A stretch of DNA of 64,000 nucleotides from Alviniconcha marisindica (Eukaryota; Mollusca; Gastropoda; Provannidae): the NCBI GenBank assembly GCA_018857735.1, contig JABMCL010000697.1, positions 375,001-439,000 of the forward strand. The letters run 5' to 3'. A program made the position numbers and the translations under genes. Of this stretch, positions 30,601-41,936 are shown piece by piece. The notes below the pieces were generated by a model, which ran no database searches, was not told the origin of the DNA, and worked only from the letters and a program-made list of their open reading frames with translations. How positions within the stretch are numbered: position 1 is the first letter of the stretch; every line of letters begins with the position of its first letter.

Positions 30601-32447
30601 ATGTTGATCTTCGAAACCTGCATTTTAGCAGACTAACAAGTTACACAAAAACCATCATTTTAAGGTTTTGTTAGAAATACAGTACAGGATATCAGAAGAC
30701 GACGTTGTAAGCTAAAAAAAAGGGAGAAAAGCAAGAGACTTTCCACCTTTTTGGCCGATTTCTTGAATACCAGTTTCGTTACATTTCTGCTCAGCCTCGA
30801 AAGAAGCCGCTGAAGCTACCTCATGGTTTTTTCAAACTGCCGCCATTTGCAATTACTCCAGAAAATCATATACTTCGCTACTCAAAAACACAGAACAAGA
30901 AACTACCGAAAAATAGTGTTTAATGTGTAAAAATTGCTGTGACCCAACGTGCCCCGTGGCCTACGGTGTACTGGTCTCCTCTACCTTTGGATGCTGAGTA
31001 GGTAGAAAATGTCTTGCTTTCGCTGCCGTTTCTACTCCTTTCTAGCTCTCGTTTTCTGATATTCTGTGGTGTACTTTTAACAAAAAGAGAAGGTTTTTGT
31101 TCTTGTATTTGCTAAAGTCCAGGTCCCATCAATTTGACCAGTTTGCCATACGCAGTACGTGTACAGAATTCAAATTGGTGTGCGTTTCAATGGGAAAATA
31201 GTGAAGTGCAGTAAGTCAGTTACTGAGTTAGTAAGTGACTAAGACTAAGAGTAAGAATGGGTCAGGAGATGCAAATCTAGTTCTGTATCAGGATATGTTC
31301 CTCAAATTATCTGGCACTGACTAGTGACAGGTACTGAGGGAGTAACTTGAGTAAGTTGAGTAACCCTGATTCAGTGAACCTTACAGTTACAGTTACACAA
31401 AGTACAGTAGACTGTTCTGTCTTTTTCCAATGCCATATGAGCTAAAAATAAAATAGTATTATTAGACTTTCAGAGATGTGAAGATTATCCAAACAAAGTG
31501 TGTGTGGCAGATTCTGGTAGGCCCAACTGAGTCAGCGAGTGCTAAAAACACACATAAAACTATACATTAAGGTACCATAATCCCGCTGTAAATATGAACC
31601 TTAGGATGCTTAACTGAGAATCAGCAAAAGTATGAGACTGAGACAAATGAGAGGTATACCATATATATACTGATAAACTAGCCTTAGAGGTTAGGGCAGT
31701 AGAAGTCTGTTGCAATTTGGCCCAAAATATAGCACCAGAAAAGAGGAAGGATTGAGGAATAAACAAAGTACTGTAAATTCAGGATTAGCCCAGGAGGCAC
31801 CATTTTTCTTTTCTTTACCTAGTGGAAATAGTTCTTTCACTAGTTTCAGTTCAAGCTGTCTGTACCAAATTTATGCAGTATGCAACACAGTCTAAGTATA
31901 AAAGGTAGTATACTATTACTGTTAGTAAGTATTAGTATTACTAGTTTTAGTAGTTACTACAAGTTTACTAGTCTTTTTTTTCCTTCTTGTCTTTTTTAAC
32001 TAGTTATTAGTATTTTCATTAGCAAAACTATAACTGTATAAGATTACATTTACAATAAAAACACTTTATAAACTAAGGCCCATCAGGAAAACAGCAGTGA
32101 TTTACCTACAAATTGACAGATACAGTGATAGTGATGCTGTGACAGGATACATTTCTGGGCCATATGGCATGAATAGGCCATTTGTCCTTTTTCAAGAAAA
32201 GTAATTTGACTTTTTTTTCCCCTGAGGTGTAGGGTGTAGTTTAACCACTGATCAGTGTATTGAAATTGATCAACATGTGTTCACAATCGTGTGCATGCAC
32301 ACATGTATACGAAGTATGAGAGAACTGAGACTGTTGGTGTTGCTGTTATAAGTTTAAAATAGTAGTAGTGGCAGTAACACAGTAATAATAGAGGTTCTGC
32401 TTTGTTTGTCTACGAAATTTGATATTTTTTCCCTCTCTATTTTGCAG
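30601..32447 (+). other. Probable first intron of the hnRNP C-like gene
   Basis: No coding sequence seen. AT-rich, with many short GTAAGTAAGT-like words near 31200-31390. It ends in a strong acceptor (TTTTTTCCCTCTCTATTTTGCAG, positions 32425-32447). Confidence 0.55.
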
Positions 32448-32458
32448 GTGTGAGAAAC

Positions 32459-32771
32459 ATGATGCGTAGAGCACCTAGTCATGGGGCCCCCAGCAGCCAT
32501 GCCCATGGACCCCCTGTGTTGGGGCCCGGTCAGGTCAGCAATGTCACCAACTCCAATGACTTCATCTCTAAAGACTCACGTGTCTTTGTGGGCAATCTCA
32601 ACACCTTTGCCTTGAGCAAGGAAGATGTGGATGGAATCTTCCGTCGCTACGGCATAGTGACAGGCATCTCCATGCACAAGGGTTATGCTTTTGTCCAGTT
32701 CACCCACCCGGGAGATGCAAGGCGTGCTGTTGGCTTTGAAGATGGCCAGGTGTACGCGGGCCAGCCTTTAG
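32459..32771 (+). CDS. hnRNP C-like exon with RRM
   Basis: The exon begins at 32448 after TTTTGCAG. Start ATG 32459, or the next codon ATG 32462. It holds the entire RRM and ends with one base of the Asp codon at donor TTTAG|GTAAGA. Confidence 0.92.
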
Positions 32772-35700
32772 GTAAGAAAGACGCTCAATCTCTGGCTTCA
32801 CAGTGATATATATGACTTAGTGCCAAAAGGTGCGCAAGAAAAGAGGACAGAGGTACTAGAAAATAAAGTTGACAGGATGTGAGTGAGTAATGCATTTTTT
32901 GAATGAACACATGTGAAGTCATCCACCAGTGAAGGGAGAAGGCAGTGCTGCTCTTCGTTCCTGAGAAATTTGACTTTCACTTTCAGTGTGATTTGTGACA
33001 AGATGTTGAACATTACACATTACAACAAGCCCACATCACTGTGCTGTAATCATGCAGTTAACTGTGAAAACCCAACTGATCTTACAAGATGTGATCCACA
33101 TAAGTATTACCAAGTGAACTGTCATTGTTCTGTGTCACACAGAACAGTATGCTACGCATAATTTGTTGCAATAGATAACGTTCAACATACAGCCAATCTT
33201 GAACATTTTTAAATGAATAAAAAGCAACACATTTTGAAACATAAACAGTTATTCTTTAATAGAACAGTATGTGACAAGGAAGATTTGATGATTTCTTTTC
33301 TCAAATTTAAGCTTTCTTGACATAAACAGCAAATGATGTAAGAAATATGTCGTACATTACTATTTCAACAAGATGTACAATGCTGTTTGTTTCTTGATGA
33401 AAATGATAAATCAGTAACTTTTTATTACTGTAAAGTACAAAGACACATAACTATTTCCATGTGAACGTTTTTGCTGCATTAATTTTGTTGTAGTGGTCCA
33501 AGTGGATAGCATAATGTTAATGAGACAACATGGTACTTTGTTTTCATAACAAAATTAATACTTATTATTTAACAAACAAGTAAGTGTTTTGTAAGAGAAA
33601 ATGGAGCAAGTAAGAGTGAGTGCAACTTTTGCTGCTTTGGATGTCAGGAATACACACACACAACCTGTCATCCATGCGTTTCTTGGTCATATTGACTCGG
33701 GTGCCTAGGACAAAAATAGTTGAACAGTTAACTAAAAGTGAAAGAGTTAATAATAATAAATAGAAAAAATCATAATAAATATTACTAAAAAAATCACAGC
33801 CAAAGAATAATGCTATTAAGATCGGCACCTTACATTTTTAGAACTGTGGAGGCAGGCAGACAGGCATGGTCACTATAATTATGTCGAACGTTATTATTTC
33901 CACAGCTCGTGTTGTAATTGTAATGTTCAACATCTAACTTGATGACTTTAACCTGCGTAAATTCGAATTGTCTGCCATATATGATGATTTGTTTGAAGAC
34001 GTAGTTTGTAAACCAAACGAACTGCGTTAAGTGCAAGCAAAAAATTTAAAGAGTACGATCAGAATATACTGTTTATAACCAATCTGCTGTCGCACATTAC
34101 AATTTCAACACGCACCCATGTTGTAAGAAACTCGGTGAAAACTAATTTTCAAAAGCATCTGAACAAACTTTAGATCGACAGCAACAAAAACTCACTCTGT
34201 ATGCTAACATTCCGATACTTTTAATAAAATATCGTATAACCGGAAGATTTGACTAAATCTCCGATGACTGTTTAAATAAGTTGAACGTTGCGGTCTTCAA
34301 AAATATTACCACACACCTTTCGCATATCAGAACGTCTCTTCCATGCGGCCATGTGCTAAAAGCAGATGACCCAGATGTGTAACATGGCTGACCAGAAGTA
34401 GTGCAAAAGCGCGAAAACTTATTTTTTTTCCTTTTGCTCGTTTAATCTAATACGTTGTTGAATGTTATTTATTACAAACATTTTATGAAGAATGGCAAAA
34501 TGTATTTTAAAAGCTACCCAGACATTTGGCAGTAAAATAAAACATTGGCGCCTGATGCAGTGACGTACCTCAGTGACTGGAGTAAAGTTTCGATGAAAGA
34601 GAAAGTCCGTTCTTCACTAGATTGTCTGCGGATGCTGGTCATGAAACATTTCAACACACATAACATTCGACCGAGGGATATTTCGGAGCCTCTAACTCCA
34701 AAAACAAAACTTAGTGATAATCGATGTTATATGCACTGTGTAAAGTGATATATCTCCTCTGTGCAAATCGGTGACTGAGGTAATGTTTTGATTGTCATGT
34801 ATGTGAATGAAAGCATCGAAAGCACTCACCATGAGGTGTCCATTTTCAGGGGTCGAATTTCATGGCGCTTTTCACTTTCAAAAAATAATATTTCTCCAGC
34901 TGCTCCAGATTTGGAGCTCATATTGTTTCCACTGTGTACTGACCAATTATGAACACACACACAAAGCAACAACAAGACAAAATGTTTGAAACAGTTTTAT
35001 TGACAGTAAAAAATCGGACCCTCCATTTGCCACCTTTTGGCACTAAGTCATATACAAGTTGCACACCACCCACTCATGTGGGAAGTTTGGGGTTGTATTT
35101 AGGGGGAGTGAGTTTGTGTTACTTTTCTTTGTTTCATAAAATTTTAGTAATTATAGAATGGTGGTGTGTTACTTTCCCATCTTCTGCCCCCACTCCCAGT
35201 CTCAAGATGTGAACTAAGGAGCTTGGCTCCAAAAATGGTGGTTTTTGCCCGCAGCCTAACTACACATTATTGTGTTTTTGCTTATCCTTTCCCATAGCAA
35301 TGCATATTCTGGTCAAGGCTGAATCCAAGTGTAATACAAGATCAAGTACTGTACAGCAGTCAAAATGTGACTGTGACCAATGTTTACATTTCAAGCCCTG
35401 AAGGGAGATAATTGTGCATTTCTGGAGTCTGCAAAAGATTTTGTGTACATAGTTTTTAAAAACAAGATGTTTCAGATTTTAAATGGAGAAAACTTTTTAA
35501 AGATTTCCCTGTTTGTAGAACTAGAAATTGTTTTTTCTTCATGATCCGTTTTTCATGATGAAAAAAAAGATACCATTAACTATATAAAAAAAAAAGATCC
35601 GGGCCCAAAAAATTTTTTCCCCCCCCCCCCCCTTTTTTTAAGCCATTTTTACCCTTTTTCCTTTTTTTTTTGTCCATTTGTTGCGGTGCTCATTTTGTTT

Positions 35701-38700
35701 TAACTTTTTTCTATGCTTACTTTCAGATTTAAATGTTGTATCAGAACCCAAAAGCAGAGCGCCACAAAAACGGAATGCAGGCCCTGGGATGAACGACAGG
35801 TAATTGGGGGTTGGTTGGTATTTTGTGATTGGAGCATCCTAGTTGGAAAACCTTTTCCTTCAAAAATGTTGTCCACCTTTTTCCAGGAAGGACAGCTGAG
35901 ATAGTCTTGTTACCAGGTGCGAGATATTTCTAATGTTGGTGGAATTTCACAGACAATTTGCCAGGGTGACATTTTGGAACCGTATACATATGTCACGGAT
36001 GCTGCTGTGTTTGGAGCTAAAGTGTAACTTTTAGTGTTTTATAATTGTAACCAGACTGCCCTCAACAAAATACAGTCGGGTATTTTTCTTGGTACCCCTA
36101 ACAAAAGACTTGTAATAAATCTTTTCAGAGCCAGTTGTGATAAATCTTTTCAAAGCCAGTGACATTGGTGGTAGGAAGCAAAGAACCATTACCAGCATGG
36201 AAGGCTAATGATGTCTCTGGTACATCAAGAGGAAACAACCATGGCAATGCTGTAGTCACAGGCCACCCTGAGGCTGATTACCAAAAACAAATTGTTGTAA
36301 CGATCAATTCATAGAATCTGCTGTGTGAACTATGACTTACTTTTTGTTTTATTTGCTTGCTGGGGTGTGGTGGTGCATGCTTGAATCAATGTGTGAGCAC
36401 AAACTGTCAAAGTTGTCACCGGCCTATTTCATTTTCAATAATTCTATATTCATTTGACCCATTGATTTCACAGAATGATCCTTACGGCCTTAGAATATAT
36501 TTTAACACAGACAGTCAAACTCGAACATTTTGTCATTGATGGAGCTGGAAGCAAATAAAGTAAAGGTTAACAATCTCCGTCAGTGTATGCCTGCAGATGC
36601 TTTTATATGCTGCCCCTGCACACACACACACATGCTGTAGATCTATTGAGGACCACAAGCTCTGTGTTAGTGTCCTAGTGTGTGTGACTGTAAATATGTG
36701 TGCAACTGCTTCCAGACGACCTCCTATGCAAGCTAGCCCAGTGATGCCCCCAGCTGCCAAGCGGCCTCGTCAGGACAGCAACCCATCTCTGCAGCGCAGC
36801 AATCTAGTGACCCTCGCCAATAGCAGCAAGAACCAGGTGATGACTCGACCCCGACCACAACCCAGACCCACACCATACACGTCTGTTTCCAAGATTGCCT
36901 CTGCAGCCATTAAGCGTGCAACAGCAACAGTGTCCAAGTCAGCTACCAATGCCAGTCGAGCATCCTCCAGTGGTGAGTTAAGTCTTGTGTTGCTAATTAG
37001 TGACTAATTTAGCATTGGTTTGGTGTGAGCTGTAAACACAGCTATGTATGATGTGTGTGTACGCATGTGAGAGAGAGAGCGGAGCTCTAACTCACTATCA
37101 GGTCATAAAATGTGGTGTACAAGTTATAGACCAGGAAGGGTGGATCTAAATTGAAACAAGTCTTGAACTCTGACGATGATGTTTGGCTTGGAATTAATAA
37201 ATTACGGTGATTTTCAGCCCATTTAAAAATTATGAATAGAGTAGAAGAAATAGATCTGATGTCTGCTCATACTCATAGCCACACTGTCTGCAGCTTTTTT
37301 TCCCCCCTGTATCTTGTGTCATTGCAGCAACATCGGTGTCCCCAGCAACAGATGTGTTGATTTGCGGTGTGTGCAAGATGCAGTTCACCAGTCTGCACAG
37401 TCTGGCACAGCACAAGAAGATTCCCTGCCGCCTGCGCATGTCGTGCCAGTGTCAGACGAACCCACCCAAACAGCAAGGTAATCACAACATGGGTACTGTT
37501 TGCTGGTGGCAGACCCAGCCTTCATACATGAATTGGTTGCCTGCTGATTGCATTGCCAGACACTGCATGCAGCCACTCATGGAATAAAGTCAATGGGTTG
37601 CTAGAGCAGCAGACCGAAAAGCCATGTGTGGTACTGACGTGAGCTCAGTTCCCTGTTTCAGCAAGAGATTTTCTCCCAGAGTCAAATTTCAGAGCACACT
37701 CTCTTCCATTGTTCGTATAGCCCCCATGTGCAGTTGTATGCATCAGCATCTGTGCGCATGTTAAAAGTGTCAAACATCAGCAGTCACTCCACCACTTGGA
37801 CACGCAAAGACTGCACAAACTGGTGGGATGGGTGGCACTGCTCTTGCAGCAGCTGTAGCATTACCCAGGTGAAGAAATCCCCATTTCAGCAACTGCTGGT
37901 TACTTGTTTGATCCAGAGTCTGTATTATTGTCACAGCCTGATGATGTTTTTCCGGATTTGGGCGTATCATTTGCAGTTAGTGTTAACTGCACTAAGGTTG
38001 AGGTGATCAGACTAGGTGGGGAAGCTTGGTTGCTGAAACAGTTGCAGAAGGTTGTGTTAATCCCACTTAGGTTGAGGCGATCAGACAAGGTGTGGAAGCT
38101 TGGTTGCTGAAACAGTCGCAGAGGGTGGTGTTAATCCCACTTAGGTTGAGGCGATCAGACAGGGTGTGGAAGCTTGGTTGCTGAAGCAGTCGCAGAGGGC
38201 CACAGTGCATGTGTATGCTTGGGTGTATATGGGCAATGTAATATTTTTGATGTGGGTGTAGATGTGACTGTGTTTGTGGTGTGGAGCGTTGTTTTGGCTG
38301 TGAATGGAAAGGCAGCGTAGGAGTAATGACTGTGCACTTAATCAATCTCAGAAGTGATGCTTTACTGCATTTTACTCTGTTTTATTTGTATACTGTTCCC
38401 ATTTTCGTGTTGATTCATCTAATTGTCCTTTTTATTCTGGGATTTGTGACCCAAAAGGAAACTTTTCATTTTATGCATTTATTATGAATAATAAAGTTCT
38501 TTTCTATTTGGATCTAACACACACAAAGTTTGCTCTTCTTCTTGCTTTCCTTCTCCCAGCAGACAAAGTTGTGGCATGTGCAGCTATGTCAGTGTGAATG
38601 TTTTTGGACCTTTTATGATTTATGTTATTCCAGAAGACAAGGAGCCTATGCAATTGGACTGTGCCTCATGTGATGCCCGGTTCGACAACGCATGGGCATT

Positions 38701-41700
38701 GTGCCAGCACTGCCATGATGAACATAACCTCAGTATTTTCAAAACTAAGGTAATGAATGCAGTCAGCTGTGATGGGCAAGGGCGATTAGGAATGTTTTCC
38801 AGTTTGGGGTTCCTACAGTGTTTGAAAGTTTGGGGTGAATGATCTGCCATTTTCAGGGCCATATCTGAGAGTATGTGAAAAATCAGTCATTTAGCCGAGT
38901 TCTTTCAGAATTGAAATTCTGACTTCTTCTGTCTAGCTGAAGAGCCAATGATTTTCTTTCTGACTGAAAATCTTTTTGTTTGGGTTGTTTGCCATTGTTT
39001 TGTAAATTGTAATCAGGAATTGGCAATACTTTGACATCTGAAGTATGAAATAAAAGGGTACTTGCATCACATGGGGTGAATTAATGTTAAATGGGTCAAG
39101 CTGAAAAAGAAAAAAAGTGGTTATGTAAATTTACGAATTTGGATTGCATAAATTGTAGGAGCCCTGCTGCATTTGTTCGTGTTTCTGTGGATTGGTGAAC
39201 ATTTTTGGTGTGTGACTTTTTTGACCTGTTTGTGTACAAAAAGCAATTGCCCCAAATGATGATTAACACAAAGGCTAGCCATACCAGGATTGGACATTTC
39301 AATAACTGTCATTTCCACTATCCGGCTGAACAAACAGTTTTGCACTGCAGTGAGAATTGCTTTGGAAATGGAAATTTGTGTTTTCTCAATAAGGGCCCTG
39401 GCTATCAGTATCATTTACATTGGTCATTCATTTTGAATTTGGACAAAGAGATGGCAAGTCAACATTTTTATGACTACTGACACACAAGGGGAAGTTGTCA
39501 TGGATGTTGATAATGTCTGAAGGTGAATCGGAACAGCGTGTAGCAAGCAATTCTGCCAAAGGACCGAGAATGAACTGCAAGTGAAAACAGTAGCAATCAT
39601 GTATTTGTTGATTTTGTGATTGATATCACGTGTTGAAATTTACTTGGGCCAGAAAGAATGATCTCCCTTAATTTACTTGCTAGAACTGGGGTTAAAACAT
39701 AAATGAGAATCTTCTCTGACCGATTGTTTGTCTTCTTCACTTGCTGGTGGTGGGCAGGCTACCTGTTGAGCCAGACCAGCTTACTTACTTGTCGTGCATA
39801 ATCTCTTTTTTAAACATTCAGTTCAGTAACATTTGATTCATCCCACACTCACACCGTCTCATACTCCTACAGACCTGTTTACCCTTATGCTTTTGGCATA
39901 CTTCTTACAATTTTTAACATCAGACTACACCAGTACACGATTTCTACTCTGATTACGACTTTATCATGTCGGTGATGTTCCATTCCACGTTTTTGCTTCT
40001 GGCTCACCGAGACCACCATTTTAATATTCATCAAAAGACGTTTTAGCTTGCGTCCGACAACACGTCAGATAGTAGCCAAAAAAGGAAAGCACACAAAACG
40101 GACAACAATCTGAGGACAACTCGGGCTTCAAAGTTGTGTCTGCAAGCTTAATACAAAAGAAGAAAAGTGGGCCAACAAGTGTGAAGCATCACTATGTACA
40201 AGAAAGACTACCACGACACATGGCCGTTTCTTCTTCTTCGTGTTAGGCAGCCACCTTGCAATGAGCAGAAAACTGCTGCACTTTGGGGGGGTGGGGGGGG
40301 GGGGGGTCTGCAGAGTCTGATAAAGTAGTATAATAAAAAAATTAAATGGAAGAAGAAGAAGACCATTTTTAGGTCCATCTTTGAAAGGAGAACATCATGT
40401 GTTTTGCAAGCTCTGCAAAAAGGACTTTTCGTGTGCCCAGAGTGGCCAATATGATTGCCGAAAGCATATCAAGTCACAGTTTCACAAAAACATCAAGGAA
40501 TGTGAGAGCATTTTTCGTCAACAAAGAAGACGACTTGACTGAAACAGCAAGTCATAGCGGCTGATGTCAAAATGTGTGAAATGATAGCTGAATTGAACCT
40601 ACCCCTTGCAACAGCCGATTCTATGACAAATATGTTGATAGGTAGGGCGCGTACAAATTTCCATTATTATTATTATGGCTTTGTTGTGTTGCACACACAG
40701 TTTCTGTTGCCTGGACATTGTCCTGAAGGTTGTGCCCACAAATAAAACTTAAAAAGTCCACCCGCCTACTGAATTTGATTTTGTTGAGTACACATGTATC
40801 ATGCACACAGTTGTCCAAATTTTCATTGTGTCAGGCTGGATGATGCCAGAGGGGTGTTCTCCACAAATTACACTTTTTGGTCTGAGATTACACTTTTTTG
40901 CTAGTTGAAGTCCTCCAGATACTTTTAGGGGGTAGACAGGTCTGCTCTACCTTCGTCCACATTTTTTAGTTCAAGTGAGGAAGATTGACAAAAGTTTCAA
41001 GTGGATTTATTATGCCTGATCCTTTGTTTGATATAAATAAAAGTTTTCTGTGTCTGGTCAATCATGGAGTTTTGTGTTTCATTTTCAACACTTTTATTAC
41101 AGGACGGTGCCTCAAAAACCAACACTGCATCATCAGCATCTAAGGTAAGACATTTTTTATGGAAGTAAGCATAAGTGCCAAAAGAGGTTTTGTTCAGCAC
41201 AGCCCAAAGCTCACTTCCTCCCTAGGTTGAAACCAAAGAATAGTTATTGGAATAGGATCTGGCACCCTTAATTTTCAACCGCTCATTTCAGAATGCAAAT
41301 GTTTTCTCAATAGCCACCTCACCCATTGAAGGTTTGAACCGCCCCACTTGAAACCACTCCTGGCATTTGTATGCATCATTTTGTTCTTCATTTTGTTACC
41401 CTCCAAAAGTGTAAACTTTCCAGTGTTTCTTCTAGGCCAAATTGCATTTGCACAGACAAATTAAGGGGAAGCAAAGTTCAGTGATGTTCCACTGTAACAC
41501 CTATACTTTACCTGCTGTTTTACCAGCATATTTGATTTGCTTGAAGACTTAGACAAATAAAATGATGTCTTTTTATTAGTTTTTTTTTGCTTAGAGTTTA
41601 GACTCAAAGTACTAACTGTTAAATTACTATTTTAAAACATTTTGTGTCATAAGGTAAAAAGAAACTGTTTGTTGCATAGTGTCTCGGTCTGTTGACCGTT

Positions 41701-41936
41701 TGAGTGTTTTTGTTTTGTCACACTTGCTCAGTGGATCAGCAAGATTCTGATGTGTCATCTTGAAAAATAGAAAACCAGGTTGCTTTGACTTCTGTTCATA
41801 GTTGAGCCGTGTTTTATGTTTTCAGGACGGCACCAAGACAGAAGTGAACTCGGGGGACAAGAACAGCATGGAGGGGGGGGAGGATGCAGGTGCTAAGAAA
41901 GCCGATTCAAAGAGCACCACGCCTGTCAAAAAGTAA
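32459..41936 (+). CDS. hnRNP C/RALY-like RRM protein with two C2H2-type zinc fingers (353 aa, seven coding exons)
   Basis: RNA-binding nuclear protein. Coding segments are 32459-32771, 35727-35799, 36716-36972, 37328-37477, 38634-38749, 41103-41144 and 41826-41936; all phases join and every intron is GT-AG. The RRM has RNP2 VFVGNL (42-47) and RNP1 KGYAFVQF (74-81). VSNVTN before it and AGQPLDLNVVSEPK after it match the hnRNP C/RALY family pattern. A Pro/Arg/Ser-rich middle (PPAAKRPRQDSN) resembles a nuclear localisation signal. Then come finger 1 (C227, C230, H243, C248; CX2CX12HX4C) and finger 2 (C274, C277, H290, H295). The tail is Lys/Asp/Ser-rich. Vertebrate hnRNP C and RALY have a coiled-coil tract and no zinc fingers as far as I know, so the architecture is unusual. 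Confidence 0.88.
32772..35726 (+). other. hnRNP C-like intron after the RRM exon
   Basis: No plus-strand coding sequence. On the minus strand, 33665-33706 reads NMTKKRMDD after an acceptor-like site, but no consistent exon chain was found. 35540-35690 is a dense run of homopolymers. Confidence 0.6.
35580..35680. repeat. Homopolymer-dense low-complexity tract
   Basis: Successive runs of A, T and C (including 14 C and long T runs) with almost no dinucleotide mixing. It looks more like a low-quality assembly patch or a slippage hotspot than a normal repeat. Confidence 0.6.
35727..35799 (+). CDS. hnRNP C-like exon 2 (DLNVVSEPK)
   Basis: The acceptor is CTTACTTTCAG. G|AT makes the Asp of DLNVVSEPKSRAPQKRNAG, equivalent to the conserved hnRNP C segment that follows the RRM. 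It ends MND plus two bases at CGACAG|GTAATT. Confidence 0.88.
36716..36972 (+). CDS. hnRNP C-like exon 3 (basic, low-complexity)
   Basis: The acceptor is ACTGCTTCCAG. It encodes RRPPMQASPVMPPAAKRPRQ, then Ser/Thr/Ala/Lys-rich sequence ending NASRASSS. The donor is CAGTG|GTGAGT. It includes a KRPRQDSN basic patch. Confidence 0.88.
37328..37477 (+). CDS. hnRNP C-like exon 4 (C2HC finger)
   Basis: The acceptor is TTGTGTCATTGCAG. It encodes CGVCKMQFTSLHSLAQH followed by KKIPC (CX2CX12HX4C), then a Cys-containing CRLRMSCQCQ stretch. The donor is AGCAAG|GTAATC. Confidence 0.88.
38005..38200. repeat. 74-bp tandem repeat, about 2.6 copies
   Basis: GATCAGAC recurs at 38005, 38079 and 38153, each followed by GTG(T/G)GGAAGCTTGGTTGCTG and then by TTAATCCCACTTAGGTTGAG. 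It lies in the intron between the two finger exons of the hnRNP C-like gene. Confidence 0.92.
38634..38749 (+). CDS. hnRNP C-like exon 5 (C2H2 finger)
   Basis: The acceptor is TTATGTTATTCCAG. It encodes CASCDARFDNAWALCQH followed by CHDEH (CX2CX12HX4H). It ends FKTK at donor CTAAG|GTAATG, phase 0. Confidence 0.88.
40384..40620 (+). pseudogene. hAT/BED-type zinc-finger transposase fragment
   Basis: One frame from 40384 encodes KGEHHVFCKLCKKDFSCAQ, then YDCRKHIKSQFHKN, to a stop at 40539-40541. This is a CX2C...HX5H finger of the kind found in hAT-derived transposases and their domesticated relatives. A second frame after it encodes KMIAELNLPLATADS, which matches the conserved segment that usually follows in such proteins. 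The frame break and lack of a catalytic core make it a remnant inside the hnRNP C-like intron (38750-41102). The rest of that intron shows nothing recognisable except a G run at 40286-40306. Confidence 0.65.
41103..41144 (+). CDS. hnRNP C-like exon 6 (14 codons)
   Basis: Acceptor CTTTTATTACAG and donor TCTAAG|GTAAGA. It encodes DGASKTNTASSASK. Exons 6 and 7 both begin Asp-Gly at phase 0, so exon 6 can be skipped without changing frame. Confidence 0.82.
41826..41936 (+). CDS. hnRNP C-like terminal coding exon
   Basis: The acceptor is TTATGTTTTCAG. It encodes DGTKTEVNSGDKNSMEGGED and a Lys-rich end, with stop TAA at 41934-41936. The run of eight G at 41873-41880 is coding (Gly-Gly) and would be sensitive to assembly error. 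Confidence 0.85.
   Translation, partial: DGTKTEVNSGDKNSMEGGEDAGAKKADSKSTTPVKK

Noticed and set aside
33565..33828. Minus-strand exon with NMTKKRMDD in an hnRNP C-like intron
   Set aside because: Acceptor and donor are plausible, but joining with upstream candidates (ATG near 33990 or 34350) gives early stops.
38567..38633. Longer form of hnRNP C-like exon 5 starting at a TTCTCCCAG acceptor
   Set aside because: The 38634 start gives the right phase and a smooth protein; the upstream segment is not codon-like.
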